Source: CAZHGD01 sp964531735
Lineage (GTDB): Bacteria; Armatimonadota; UBA10988
Assembly (NCBI GenBank): GCA_964531735.1
Contig: CAZHGD010000048.1
Span: forward strand, 1-44,252
DNA: 44,252 nucleotides
Direction of reading: 5' to 3'
Each line of letters starts with the position of its first letter. The stretch's first letter is position 1. This document shows positions 37,967 to 44,252 of the stretch, piece after piece. A program made the position numbers and the translations under genes. A model generated the notes under the pieces. The model did no database searches, was not told the DNA's origin, and saw only the letters and a list, made by a program, of their open reading frames with translations.

Positions 37967-39880
37967 ATGACGCGCTACGCCTGGCTGGCCCTGCTGCCCG
38001 CGCTCGCCCTGGCCGCTGCCGAGCGTCCGTCGCCGCGCGACGGCTGGCGGTTCGCCTTCGGCGACTTCGTGATTGCCGCCTGGAACCCGCCCGCGGCGAC
38101 CGACGCCGAGTACCGAGCCTATCGCGAGGCGGGCTTCAACCTGGTGATGAGCCCGCGGTACGAGCTGCCGGACCGCGCGCTGACGCTGGCGGCCGCCCAT
38201 GGTCTGCGGCTGATGGTGGACACCTACACGCCGCACGACAAGCCGTGGGGTGGCCGCGCCGGCCAGTACACCGCGCACCCGTCGCACCACCCGGCGACCC
38301 GGCCCGAGTTGCAATGGCTCCACGAGCGCTACGGCCGCCATCCGGCGCTGGCCGGCTACCTGCTGGGTGACGACTTCGGCGCCATACCGGCTGAGCTCGT
38401 CGAAACCACCGCCTGGCTGCGACAGAATGCCCCGCACCTGTTTCCCTGGATCTGCCAGAACGTCATGTCCGCCGAGAGCCTGGCCAAGGCGGGCAACCCG
38501 ATTCAAGATCCGCAGATCTATCCCACGCTCTACCGCAAGGACACGTCGGCGGCCGAGCAGGCGTTCGAGTACTGTCGCCAACTGGAGCAGCACCGCCAGG
38601 GCTGTCGCCGCCACGACCTTATCCCGTGGCCGATGTTCAACGTCTGCGGTGTGGACAGCGACTCACTGCTGCGCTTCCAGGTCTACGCCGCCTTGGCCTA
38701 CGGTGCCCAGGGCCTGTGGTACTTCACCTACCGCGATGGTCTGGTGGACGGCCACGGCTACGCCACCGAAGCCCAGGTTCGCGCCCACCTGCGACCGACC
38801 TGGGCCGATGCGCGCGACGCCAATCGGCGCCTCGCGGCCTGGGGGCCGCTGCTGCTGGGCACGCGGTGTGTCGGGCTGTTCGGCGCGCGGGACATGCCGG
38901 CGCGGGCCGAGGAACCGAGCGCTGGGAAGCTGGTCGAGCAGATGAGCGACCACCTGCTCGTCGGCGTGCTGCGGTCGCCGGCGGCCGACGCGGTGGCGCT
39001 GGCCATGGTGGTCGACACGCGGGTGGACAAGGCGCGCGGCGTGCTGCCCGAACGCCGCGTCGAGCTGCGGTTCGCCCCGGCGGCCGCCAAGGTGCAGCGC
39101 GCCGAGGGCGGCGCCTTGCACGACCTGCCCGCCGGCCCAGTCAGCTTCACGTTGCCAGCCGGCGGCGGGCAGTTGCTGCGGCTGGAGGGGCGTGAACTGG
39201 CCGCGCTGTGCGGTGCGCTGGCGGACCGGCCGGCGCGGGCGACTCGCGGCCAGGCGGCGCCTGACGGGCTGTTCCTCGCGCTGCCGTGCGACGAGGGCCT
39301 TGGCGACCGCGCGCTCGATGCCAGCCCGGCGCGCAACCACCTCTGGCTCCGTGGCGTGACCTGGGTGCCGGGCCGCCACGGCACGGCCCTGCACTTCGAC
39401 GGGCGTCGCAGCGAGGGGCTGGTGGCCGAGGCCTGCCTGCCCACCACCGACGCGCTCAGCGCCGCGGTCTGGGTCCGTCCCACCTGGTCGGACCAGCCGT
39501 ACCAGCCGGTGCTGTTGATCGGGCCGGGCGGCGTCGACCGGTTCGAGTTCGGCTTCGGCCCGGACCACCTCTATCCGGTGATCGCCGACGGGCAGCGGCA
39601 TTCGGTCGGTGCGCTGTACGTGGCGGCGATGCGGCGCCTGATTGCGCCGGGCACCTGGGGCCACGTCGCCGTCTGTGCCGGTCCGCAGGGCGCCACCACC
39701 TATGTCAACGGGCGGGCGGTGGCCCAGACCCGCTTCGTCGGCAGGTTCGACTTCGCGGCCAAGGACATCTCGGTCGGCGTCCGCGGCGGCGAACGGTTCG
39801 AGGGCGACCTCGACGAGCTGAAGCTGTGGAACCGCTGCCTGACGGCGCCGGAGGTTGCTCGGTTGCAGTCGGACCGGTGA
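37967..39880 (+). CDS. Secreted barrel glycosidase-like protein with C-terminal LamG domain
   Basis: A 637-residue exported protein. Signal peptide: MTRYAWLALLPALALAAA. ATG 37967 has AGGA 8 bases upstream; ATG 37958 is an alternative. A beta/alpha barrel covers about residues 25-330 (FNLVMSPRYELPDRALTLAA, LAGYLLGDDFGAIPAEL, GLWYFTYRDGLVDG); the acidic pair in LLGDDFG is a catalytic candidate. Residues about 433-637 form a LamG/concanavalin-like domain (ALHFDGRRSEGLVAEACLP, TWGHVAVCAGPQGATTYVNG, DLDELKLWNRCL), which binds carbohydrates in many secreted enzymes. GH family unclear; GH42-like is one option. It starts 44 bases after the propeller gene, with a weak TACGCT box upstream. Confidence 0.7.
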   Translation: MTRYAWLALLPALALAAAERPSPRDGWRFAFGDFVIAAWNPPAATDAEYRAYREAGFNLVMSPRYELPDRALTLAAAHGLRLMVDTYTPHDKPWGGRAGQYTAHPSHHPATRPELQWLHERYGRHPALAGYLLGDDFGAIPAELVETTAWLRQNAPHLFPWICQNVMSAESLAKAGNPIQDPQIYPTLYRKDTSAAEQAFEYCRQLEQHRQGCRRHDLIPWPMFNVCGVDSDSLLRFQVYAALAYGAQGLWYFTYRDGLVDGHGYATEAQVRAHLRPTWADARDANRRLAAWGPLLLGTRCVGLFGARDMPARAEEPSAGKLVEQMSDHLLVGVLRSPAADAVALAMVVDTRVDKARGVLPERRVELRFAPAAAKVQRAEGGALHDLPAGPVSFTLPAGGGQLLRLEGRELAALCGALADRPARATRGQAAPDGLFLALPCDEGLGDRALDASPARNHLWLRGVTWVPGRHGTALHFDGRRSEGLVAEACLPTTDALSAAVWVRPTWSDQPYQPVLLIGPGGVDRFEFGFGPDHLYPVIADGQRHSVGALYVAAMRRLIAPGTWGHVAVCAGPQGATTYVNGRAVAQTRFVGRFDFAAKDISVGVRGGERFEGDLDELKLWNRCLTAPEVARLQSDR

Positions 39881-39909
39881 CCGGCCGGTTCGGCAGGGCC
39901 GCGGTCGCT

Positions 39910-39930
39910 GCTGTCGAAACCGCCGACAGC
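39910..39930 (+). promoter_or_regulatory. Hairpin before the deacetylase gene
   Basis: GCTGTCG and CGACAGC form a perfect 7-base stem with a 7-base loop, ending 4 bases before the GGGAGG ribosome site. It could be an intercistronic processing or stability element between the secreted glycosidase and the deacetylase. Confidence 0.35.
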
Positions 39931-39948
39931 CCGAGGGAGGACTTGGCC

Positions 39949-40698
39949 ATGTCCTGGCCGGACGGTCGGCGCTGGGTGTACTCCGTCACCTACGACGAGG
40001 GGTGTGCCGCGCTGCTGGACCATGTCGTGCCGCTGCACCGGCGGTACGCCATCCCGGGCCACGTGTGCCTGGTCGCGTCGCAGGTCGGCGTGCCGCGCTG
40101 CGTGCCGGGCAGCAGTTACGACGGTCTGATGATCCTCTCGCGCGAGGAGCTGACCGCGCTGCGCGCCGAAGGGTGGGGCCTCTCGTGCCACGGCCTGACC
40201 CACGCCGGCATCACCGATGAGAACGCCGCAGACGAGGTGGTGCGGGCTCGGCTGGTGCTGGAAGAGGCTGTCGGCTGGCCGGTGACGATGTTCTGCGTGC
40301 CGGGCAACAACGATGGTTGGCCGCCGTCGGCGCGCGTCGCACGCCGGGCCGGCTACGACGCGGTGCTGACCGTGTTCGACGACGTCAACACGCCGGAGAC
40401 CGACCTGCTGCGCCTGGCGCGCGTGCCGATCCACACCGAGTACCCGCCGCCGTTCTACAGCGCCTGGGACCCGTACAAGCGGCTGCACCAGGCCATCGAC
40501 CGCGGCGGCTGGGTGATCGACTACTGCCACTGCCCGCTGCCCGGACGCACCATCCATCCGTGGAAGGACTGCACGCTGGAGCAGCTCGAGGAGCGCTTCG
40601 CCACGGTGCGCCGGCTGGGCGGCGACGAGGTCTGGCTGGCGGAGCCGAACGAGGTGGTGCGCTGGTTGCTGCGCCACCGGGAGACTGCCGATGAGTGA
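39949..40698 (+). CDS. NodB-type polysaccharide deacetylase with variant motif
   Basis: A 249-residue cytoplasmic protein of the NodB/CE4 fold. Motif 1 is TYDEG, where CE4 enzymes usually have TFDDG: the first Asp (base) is kept but the metal-binding second Asp is Glu. Motif 2 is HGLTH, providing two metal histidines. Later blocks are FCVPGNNDGWP, YDAVLTVFDD, and YCHCPLPG. ATG 39949 has GGGAGG 8 bases upstream. No signal peptide, so the substrate is intracellular or at the inner face of the membrane. Its stop overlaps the aminotransferase start by 8 bases; joint action on an amino sugar is likely. The open frame upstream is a shadow of the secreted glycosidase gene. Confidence 0.8.
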   Translation: MSWPDGRRWVYSVTYDEGCAALLDHVVPLHRRYAIPGHVCLVASQVGVPRCVPGSSYDGLMILSREELTALRAEGWGLSCHGLTHAGITDENAADEVVRARLVLEEAVGWPVTMFCVPGNNDGWPPSARVARRAGYDAVLTVFDDVNTPETDLLRLARVPIHTEYPPPFYSAWDPYKRLHQAIDRGGWVIDYCHCPLPGRTIHPWKDCTLEQLEERFATVRRLGGDEVWLAEPNEVVRWLLRHRETADE

Positions 40699-41938
40699 GC
40701 CACGCGCGGCCTATGGCGCGGCGGCGGTCGCGCATCTGTCCGGTACCTTGCCGAACCCGTTCCCGCGACCGCTCGGACCCAATGCGCTGGCCTACGTCAC
40801 AGAGGTCATCGACCATGGCCTGGCCATCGACATGGTCGGCCGCTTCGAGCGTGCCTTCGCGGCGGCGCTCGGCGTCGGCCACTGCATCGCAACGCCAGGC
40901 TGCACGCCGGCCCTCGCGGCGTTGATGAGCGCGGTCGACTTTGCACCGGGCGACGAGATTGTGGTCAGCCCCATCACCGACTACGGCACCATCCAGGGGC
41001 TGTGCCACGCCCAGTACATTCCGGTGTTCGCCGACACCGAGCCCGGCTCGATCAACCTCAGCGCGGCGACCATCGAACGCTGTCTCACCGACCGGACCCG
41101 CGCGGTGGTGGTGGTCCACAAGACCGGACTGCTCTGCGAGATGGACCCCATCGCCGAACTGGCCAGGCGCCACGGTGTGTTGTTGGTGGAGGACTGCTGC
41201 CAGGCGGTGTGCGGCCGCTACCGCGACCGCCTGGCCGGTACGCTCGGCGACGTGGCGGCGTTCTCGTTCGACGCCGAGAAGACCATGGGCTCCGACGTCG
41301 GCGGCTGCGTGGTGACGAACGATGACGCGCTGGCCGAACACATCCGGTTCGTCGGCCAGAGCCGCGGCGCGGTCAACCGCCCCGGGTTCGGCCGCGTCCA
41401 TCAGGTGGCGGGCCATGCCTTCCGCATGACGCAGACGACGGCGGCGCTGTGCCTGGCGCAGTTGGAAGTGATTGCCGAGCACGTGGCACGCCGCGACCGG
41501 CTGGCGCGGCTGCTCGGCGAGCTGCTGGCCGCCATCCCCGGCGTGGTCCCGTTGGCCATTCCGGACAGCACGACGGTGTGGTCGGCCTGGATGGTCGGGT
41601 TCAGCCTGGCGCCGGGCGCGTTCGACTGTGACGCGGACCAGTTCGGCGCCGAGCTGGTCGACCTGGGCCTGACTGGCGCGGGGACCGGTCGGTACTACCT
41701 GATGCCGGCTGCCTGCACGTTCCTCAACGAGCAGGCGACACGGGGTGACTACCCGTTCTCGCAGCCGCCGGCGTCCCGGCGCTACACCTACGGTGCCGAG
41801 ACCTGCCCCGAGGCGGCCCGCTTCCTCGACTCGTTCGTGCGGTGGAGCACTTTCTGCGAGAAGTATGAGCCGGAGCACTGCGAACTGGCCGCGCGGTGGG
41901 TGGCCGAGGTGGCCGCTCGCCATCGGCGCCGCACCTAG
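40691..41938 (+). CDS. DegT/DnrJ/EryC1/StrS-type aminotransferase
   Basis: A 415-residue PLP-dependent aminotransferase that typically puts an amino group on a nucleotide keto-sugar. The PLP lysine is Lys197 in FDAEKTMGSDVGG. Other family blocks: CIATPGCTPALAALMSAVDF, GDEIVVSPITDYGTI, and LLVEDCCQAVCGRYRDR, where the Asp of VED holds the pyridine nitrogen. The C-terminal part (GTGRYYLMPAACTFL) is longer than in sugar-only members. Some relatives act as dehydratases or on non-sugar substrates. ATG 40691 overlaps the deacetylase gene by 8 bases, so the two proteins are made together. Nucleotide-sugar precursor genes are absent from the window. Confidence 0.85.
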   Translation: MSEPRAAYGAAAVAHLSGTLPNPFPRPLGPNALAYVTEVIDHGLAIDMVGRFERAFAAALGVGHCIATPGCTPALAALMSAVDFAPGDEIVVSPITDYGTIQGLCHAQYIPVFADTEPGSINLSAATIERCLTDRTRAVVVVHKTGLLCEMDPIAELARRHGVLLVEDCCQAVCGRYRDRLAGTLGDVAAFSFDAEKTMGSDVGGCVVTNDDALAEHIRFVGQSRGAVNRPGFGRVHQVAGHAFRMTQTTAALCLAQLEVIAEHVARRDRLARLLGELLAAIPGVVPLAIPDSTTVWSAWMVGFSLAPGAFDCDADQFGAELVDLGLTGAGTGRYYLMPAACTFLNEQATRGDYPFSQPPASRRYTYGAETCPEAARFLDSFVRWSTFCEKYEPEHCELAARWVAEVAARHRRRT

Positions 41939-41957
41939 ACTGAACCGGGAGTGATCG

Positions 41958-43319
41958 ATGCGTGGGTGGTTCTGTTTGCTGCTGGCCTGTGGCTGCGGCC
42001 TGCCTGTGCGAGCCGAACTGACCGCGGCGCAGGTCGGGCTGCTGGTCAACACGACCGACCCGGATGCGACGCGCGTGGCGGAGCACTACTGCCGGCTGCG
42101 CGGGGTGCCCGAAGGCAACGTGCTGAAGCTGAGGCTGCCCGCCGGCGAGACACTGCCGCGCGCGGTCTATGACGAGAAGCTGCTCCCGGCGGTGCGCGCC
42201 TGGTTGGCCGAACCGGGTCGCCAGGGCACGATCCGTTGCCTCCTGGCCGTGTATGGCATGCCGTTGCGCGTCGGTCCCCGAGCGGTCACCGCCGCTGGCC
42301 AGAAGCAGATCGCCGAGTTGAGCGCCGCGCACGAGCGCGCGAAGAAGGCGGCCGAAGAGGCGCAGGCGACGGTCAAGCAGCTCGAAGCGACGGCTCCGCG
42401 TACACCCGCGCAGGAGCAGGAACTGGCCGCCGTGCGCCAGCGGCTGCCGCAGCTACGGCGCGAGCAGCACGAAGCGTCGGCCGGGCTCGCCCGCGCACAG
42501 GGCCGCGAGACCGAGGCCTCGCTCGATTCTGAGCTGTCGCTGCTGGCCTGGCCGACATATGACCTCTATCGCTGGGTGCCCAACGTGCTGTACTGGGGCT
42601 GTCCGGCGGCGGTGCGGGCGAAGGCGGCGCCGGTGATGCTCGGCGCGCGGCTGGATGGACCGACGCCCGAACACGCCATGCGCCTGGTCACCGACGCCGT
42701 GGCCGCCGAGCGGCACGGCCTGCAGGGCGTGGTCTACCTCGACTCCCGCGGCATCAAGCAGAACCCGGCCAAGCTTGACGCGACCGGCTATGCCGGCTAC
42801 GACGAATCGCTGCGTGAACTGGCGGCGGTGCTGAAGGCGAACACCAAGCTGGAGGTCGTTCACGACGACCAGCCGGGCCTGTTCGCGCCGGGTGCCTGCA
42901 AGCGGGCGATGCTCTACTGCGGCTGGTACAGCCTGGCCAACTACATCGACTCGTTCGAGTTCGTTCAGGGCGCGGTGGGCTACCACATCGCCAGCGCCGA
43001 GGCGACGACGCTGCGCAACGCCAACTCGAAGGTCTGGTGCGAGAAGCTGGTCGAGCACGGCATCGCGGCGACGCTCGGGCCGGTGGGTGAGCCGTACACG
43101 GTCGGCTTCCCGAAGCCGTACGAGTTCTTCGTGATGCTGCTGAGCGGCACGGCGACGCTGGTCGAGACGCACTACGCCACGCTCTACCTGAACAGTTGGA
43201 TGACCACGCTGGTGGGTGACCCGCTCTACAACCCGTTCCGCGGACGAGCCCTGTTGAGCCTCGACCACCTGCGGATCAGCCCGCAGGGGACGCCGAACGT
43301 GTTCGGTGAGCTGCGGTAG
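41958..43319 (+). CDS. TIGR03790-family exported protein with coiled-coil insert
   Basis: A 453-residue protein matching TIGR03790 in my recollection: VGLLVNTTDPDATRVAEHYC, then RGVPEGNVLKLRLP and TIRCLLAVYGMPLRVGP. Family function is unknown. The N-terminus MRGWFCLLLACGCGLPVRA is a signal peptide; LLLAC could also be read as a lipobox. Residues about 110-185 are a Glu/Ala/Gln/Lys-rich coiled coil (AHERAKKAAEEAQATVKQLE) inserted in the conserved domain. The end contains VGYHIASAEATTLRNAN and LYLNSWMTTLVGDPLYNPF, typical of the family. ATG 41958 has GGGAG 6 bases upstream and lies 19 bases after the aminotransferase. Last gene of the plus-strand cluster. Confidence 0.75.
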   Translation: MRGWFCLLLACGCGLPVRAELTAAQVGLLVNTTDPDATRVAEHYCRLRGVPEGNVLKLRLPAGETLPRAVYDEKLLPAVRAWLAEPGRQGTIRCLLAVYGMPLRVGPRAVTAAGQKQIAELSAAHERAKKAAEEAQATVKQLEATAPRTPAQEQELAAVRQRLPQLRREQHEASAGLARAQGRETEASLDSELSLLAWPTYDLYRWVPNVLYWGCPAAVRAKAAPVMLGARLDGPTPEHAMRLVTDAVAAERHGLQGVVYLDSRGIKQNPAKLDATGYAGYDESLRELAAVLKANTKLEVVHDDQPGLFAPGACKRAMLYCGWYSLANYIDSFEFVQGAVGYHIASAEATTLRNANSKVWCEKLVEHGIAATLGPVGEPYTVGFPKPYEFFVMLLSGTATLVETHYATLYLNSWMTTLVGDPLYNPFRGRALLSLDHLRISPQGTPNVFGELR

Positions 43320-43360
43320 CCGCGAACCGACCGCGCGGGCAGCGCTCCAGACAACACAAA

Positions 43361-43389
43361 CGGGATGGCGGGCCTGGCCCACCATCCCG
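43361..43389 (-). terminator. Rho-independent terminator of the third prepilin gene
   Basis: CGGGATGGCGGG and CCCACCATCCCG pair over 12 bases with one mismatch around a 5-base loop. On the minus strand the hairpin is followed by TTTGTGTTGT, a fair T-rich tail, so it terminates the prepilin gene. The same hairpin may also stop transcripts from the TIGR03790 side. Confidence 0.65.
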
Positions 43390-43422
43390 CTCGAACTCCC
43401 GCCGCTGAGGTGCGGCCAGGCG

Positions 43423-44100
43423 TCAGCCGTTCGACTCGACCGACCAGTCGCACTGCGTGGCGGTGCACTTGATGTTGGTCGGGGCGAGCCACTTGGCGTG
43501 CCCGTCATAGAAGAAGTAGTTGGCACCGCTGTTGTGGCGCAGGCTGGCGGCGTCGGTCCGCAACTGGCCGTGGGTGTTGTCGCCGTTGGTGCCGAGGCCG
43601 ATTTCGCGACCGTTGTCGAGGTCACCGGCGACAATGGTGCCGGCGGTGTCCTGCACCGCGGCGTCGGCCAGGCCGCCCGGCGGGGTCGGCGCGTTGGTGG
43701 CATAGTGGACGATGTTCAGGCCGTAGCCGGCGTTCTGCCCGTTGCCGTCGAGCGTCGTGCCATCGAACAGCGGCGCCGTGGCCCGGAACGACGGGCACTG
43801 CCAGAGCTGGCTGTTCTTGATGTACGGCGTGATCGCGTAGCGCCAGGAGTAGTCGCCCGCCTCGAAGGTGCCGTTGCGGTTGGGATCATACCAAGAGCTC
43901 GGGCACATCTCGTCGTAGTCGCTGCGGTACTGCGTCCAGGCCAGGCCCATCTGCTTCAGGTTGCTGGAGCAGCTCGACTGGCGAGCCTTCTCCCGGGCCT
44001 TGGCGAACACGGGGAACAGAATCGCGGCCAGAATGGCGATGATCGCAATCACCACCAACAACTCAATGAGGGTGAACCCTCTGCGCGAAGGACGTCCCAT
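43423..44100 (-). CDS. Prepilin-like protein with H-X9-DG C-terminus, monocistronic
   Basis: A 225-residue third member of the prepilin family. Signal: MGRPSRRGFTLIELLVVIAI, here with the standard Gly before the cleavage site. The shared FPVFAKAREKARQSSCSSNL region follows; the end is RHNSGANYFFYDGHAKW (H-X9-DG). ATG 44100 has GGAGAG 6-7 bases upstream. Unlike the pair at 20.8-22.2 kb, it stands alone between its own promoter and terminator. The first 100 or so bases are close to identical to the other two genes while the rest has diverged. Confidence 0.9.
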   Translation of the reverse strand: MGRPSRRGFTLIELLVVIAIIAILAAILFPVFAKAREKARQSSCSSNLKQMGLAWTQYRSDYDEMCPSSWYDPNRNGTFEAGDYSWRYAITPYIKNSQLWQCPSFRATAPLFDGTTLDGNGQNAGYGLNIVHYATNAPTPPGGLADAAVQDTAGTIVAGDLDNGREIGLGTNGDNTHGQLRTDAASLRHNSGANYFFYDGHAKWLAPTNIKCTATQCDWSVESNG

Positions 44101-44160
44101 CTCACTCTCCGTCGGGGATTGATACGACAGCCAAAGTGCCCCCTGGCTGTGGTCGGCCAC

Positions 44161-44190
44161 AGCATAGCCGGCGCCGCCCCCGGGAGTCAA
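44161..44190 (-). promoter_or_regulatory. Sigma-70-type promoter of the third prepilin gene
   Basis: On the minus strand, TTGACT (44185-44190) and TATGCT (44161-44166) are 18 bases apart, 5 of 6 and 4 of 6 to consensus, giving a leader of about 54 bases. The -35 box lies in the loop of an inverted repeat, CCCCCGG (44177-44183) and CCGGGGG (44195-44201), a possible operator. Confidence 0.55.
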
Positions 44191-44252
44191 GCCGCCGGGG
44201 GTATGGGATCGGCGCGGCCTCTATTCGCGCGTGTCGGCTTCGTACGACGCCT

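Noticed and set aside
39949..40698. NodB-type deacetylase as a replacement for the missing HpnK
   Set aside because: It is 15 kb from hpnI/hpnJ, belongs to a different operon coupled to an aminotransferase, and HpnK is of the unrelated YdjC type; there is no positive evidence.

Overview
This 44 kb window is high-GC and tightly packed with bacterial genes. The best clue to the organism is a set of three prepilin-like proteins with the N-terminal signature FTLIELLVVIAIIAIL followed by AILFPVFAKAREKARQS and a C-terminal H-X9-DG motif. From general knowledge this combination is very common in Armatimonadota; Planctomycetota, Lentisphaerota or Hydrogenedentota are possible alternatives. Starts are often GTG or TTG, Shine-Dalgarno sites are clear (GGAGG type), and recognisable sigma-70 promoters are present. 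I see no rRNA, tRNA, CRISPR array, transposase or phage gene.

Left part (1-12.7 kb): a frameshifted SGNH-hydrolase lipoprotein, a uroporphyrinogen-decarboxylase-family methyltransferase, a decayed 5' copy of a beta-lactamase-fold gene, a small two-helix membrane protein, the intact beta-lactamase-fold gene, a secreted putative glycosidase, then a run of three exported ankyrin-repeat proteins (one tiny and frameshifted, one with about 26 repeats, one with about 15), a DUF486 membrane protein and a GT4 glycosyltransferase. A 130-bp imperfect palindrome occurs twice (3047 and 10770), each time just upstream of a promoter.

Middle part (12.7-30 kb): large carbohydrate-active proteins (DUF4091 and DUF4838 families, an oligogalacturonate-lyase-like propeller, a neutral-ceramidase-family hydrolase), a three-gene prepilin operon on the minus strand, and, behind a near-consensus promoter, an operon hpnJ - small DMT transporter - hpnI - GH116 (glucosylceramidase family). 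HpnI and HpnJ belong to the pathway that decorates hopanoids with an amino-sugar-derived cyclitol; hpnK and the hopane-forming genes are not in the window. Next comes an ECF sigma factor translationally coupled to a protein made of two type II secretion F (GspF) domains with no membrane segments.

Right part (30-44 kb): a 1238-residue secreted fusion with a beta-propeller, two CxxCH haem sites and carbohydrate-binding-like domains; a minus-strand operon of two paired small EamA/SMR-like membrane proteins plus a GH36 alpha-galactosidase; and a plus-strand operon of a GH43/32-like propeller, a secreted glycosidase with a LamG domain, a NodB-type deacetylase, a DegT-type aminotransferase and a TIGR03790 protein. 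A third prepilin gene with its own promoter and terminator closes the window.

Overall the window looks like a glycan- and glycolipid-processing region: many exported glycoside hydrolases without SusC/D, ABC transporter or two-component genes. The most unusual items are the sigma/GspF-domain pair, the hopanoid-glycosyltransferase/GH116 operon, the split GH116 architecture, and the paired palindromic elements.
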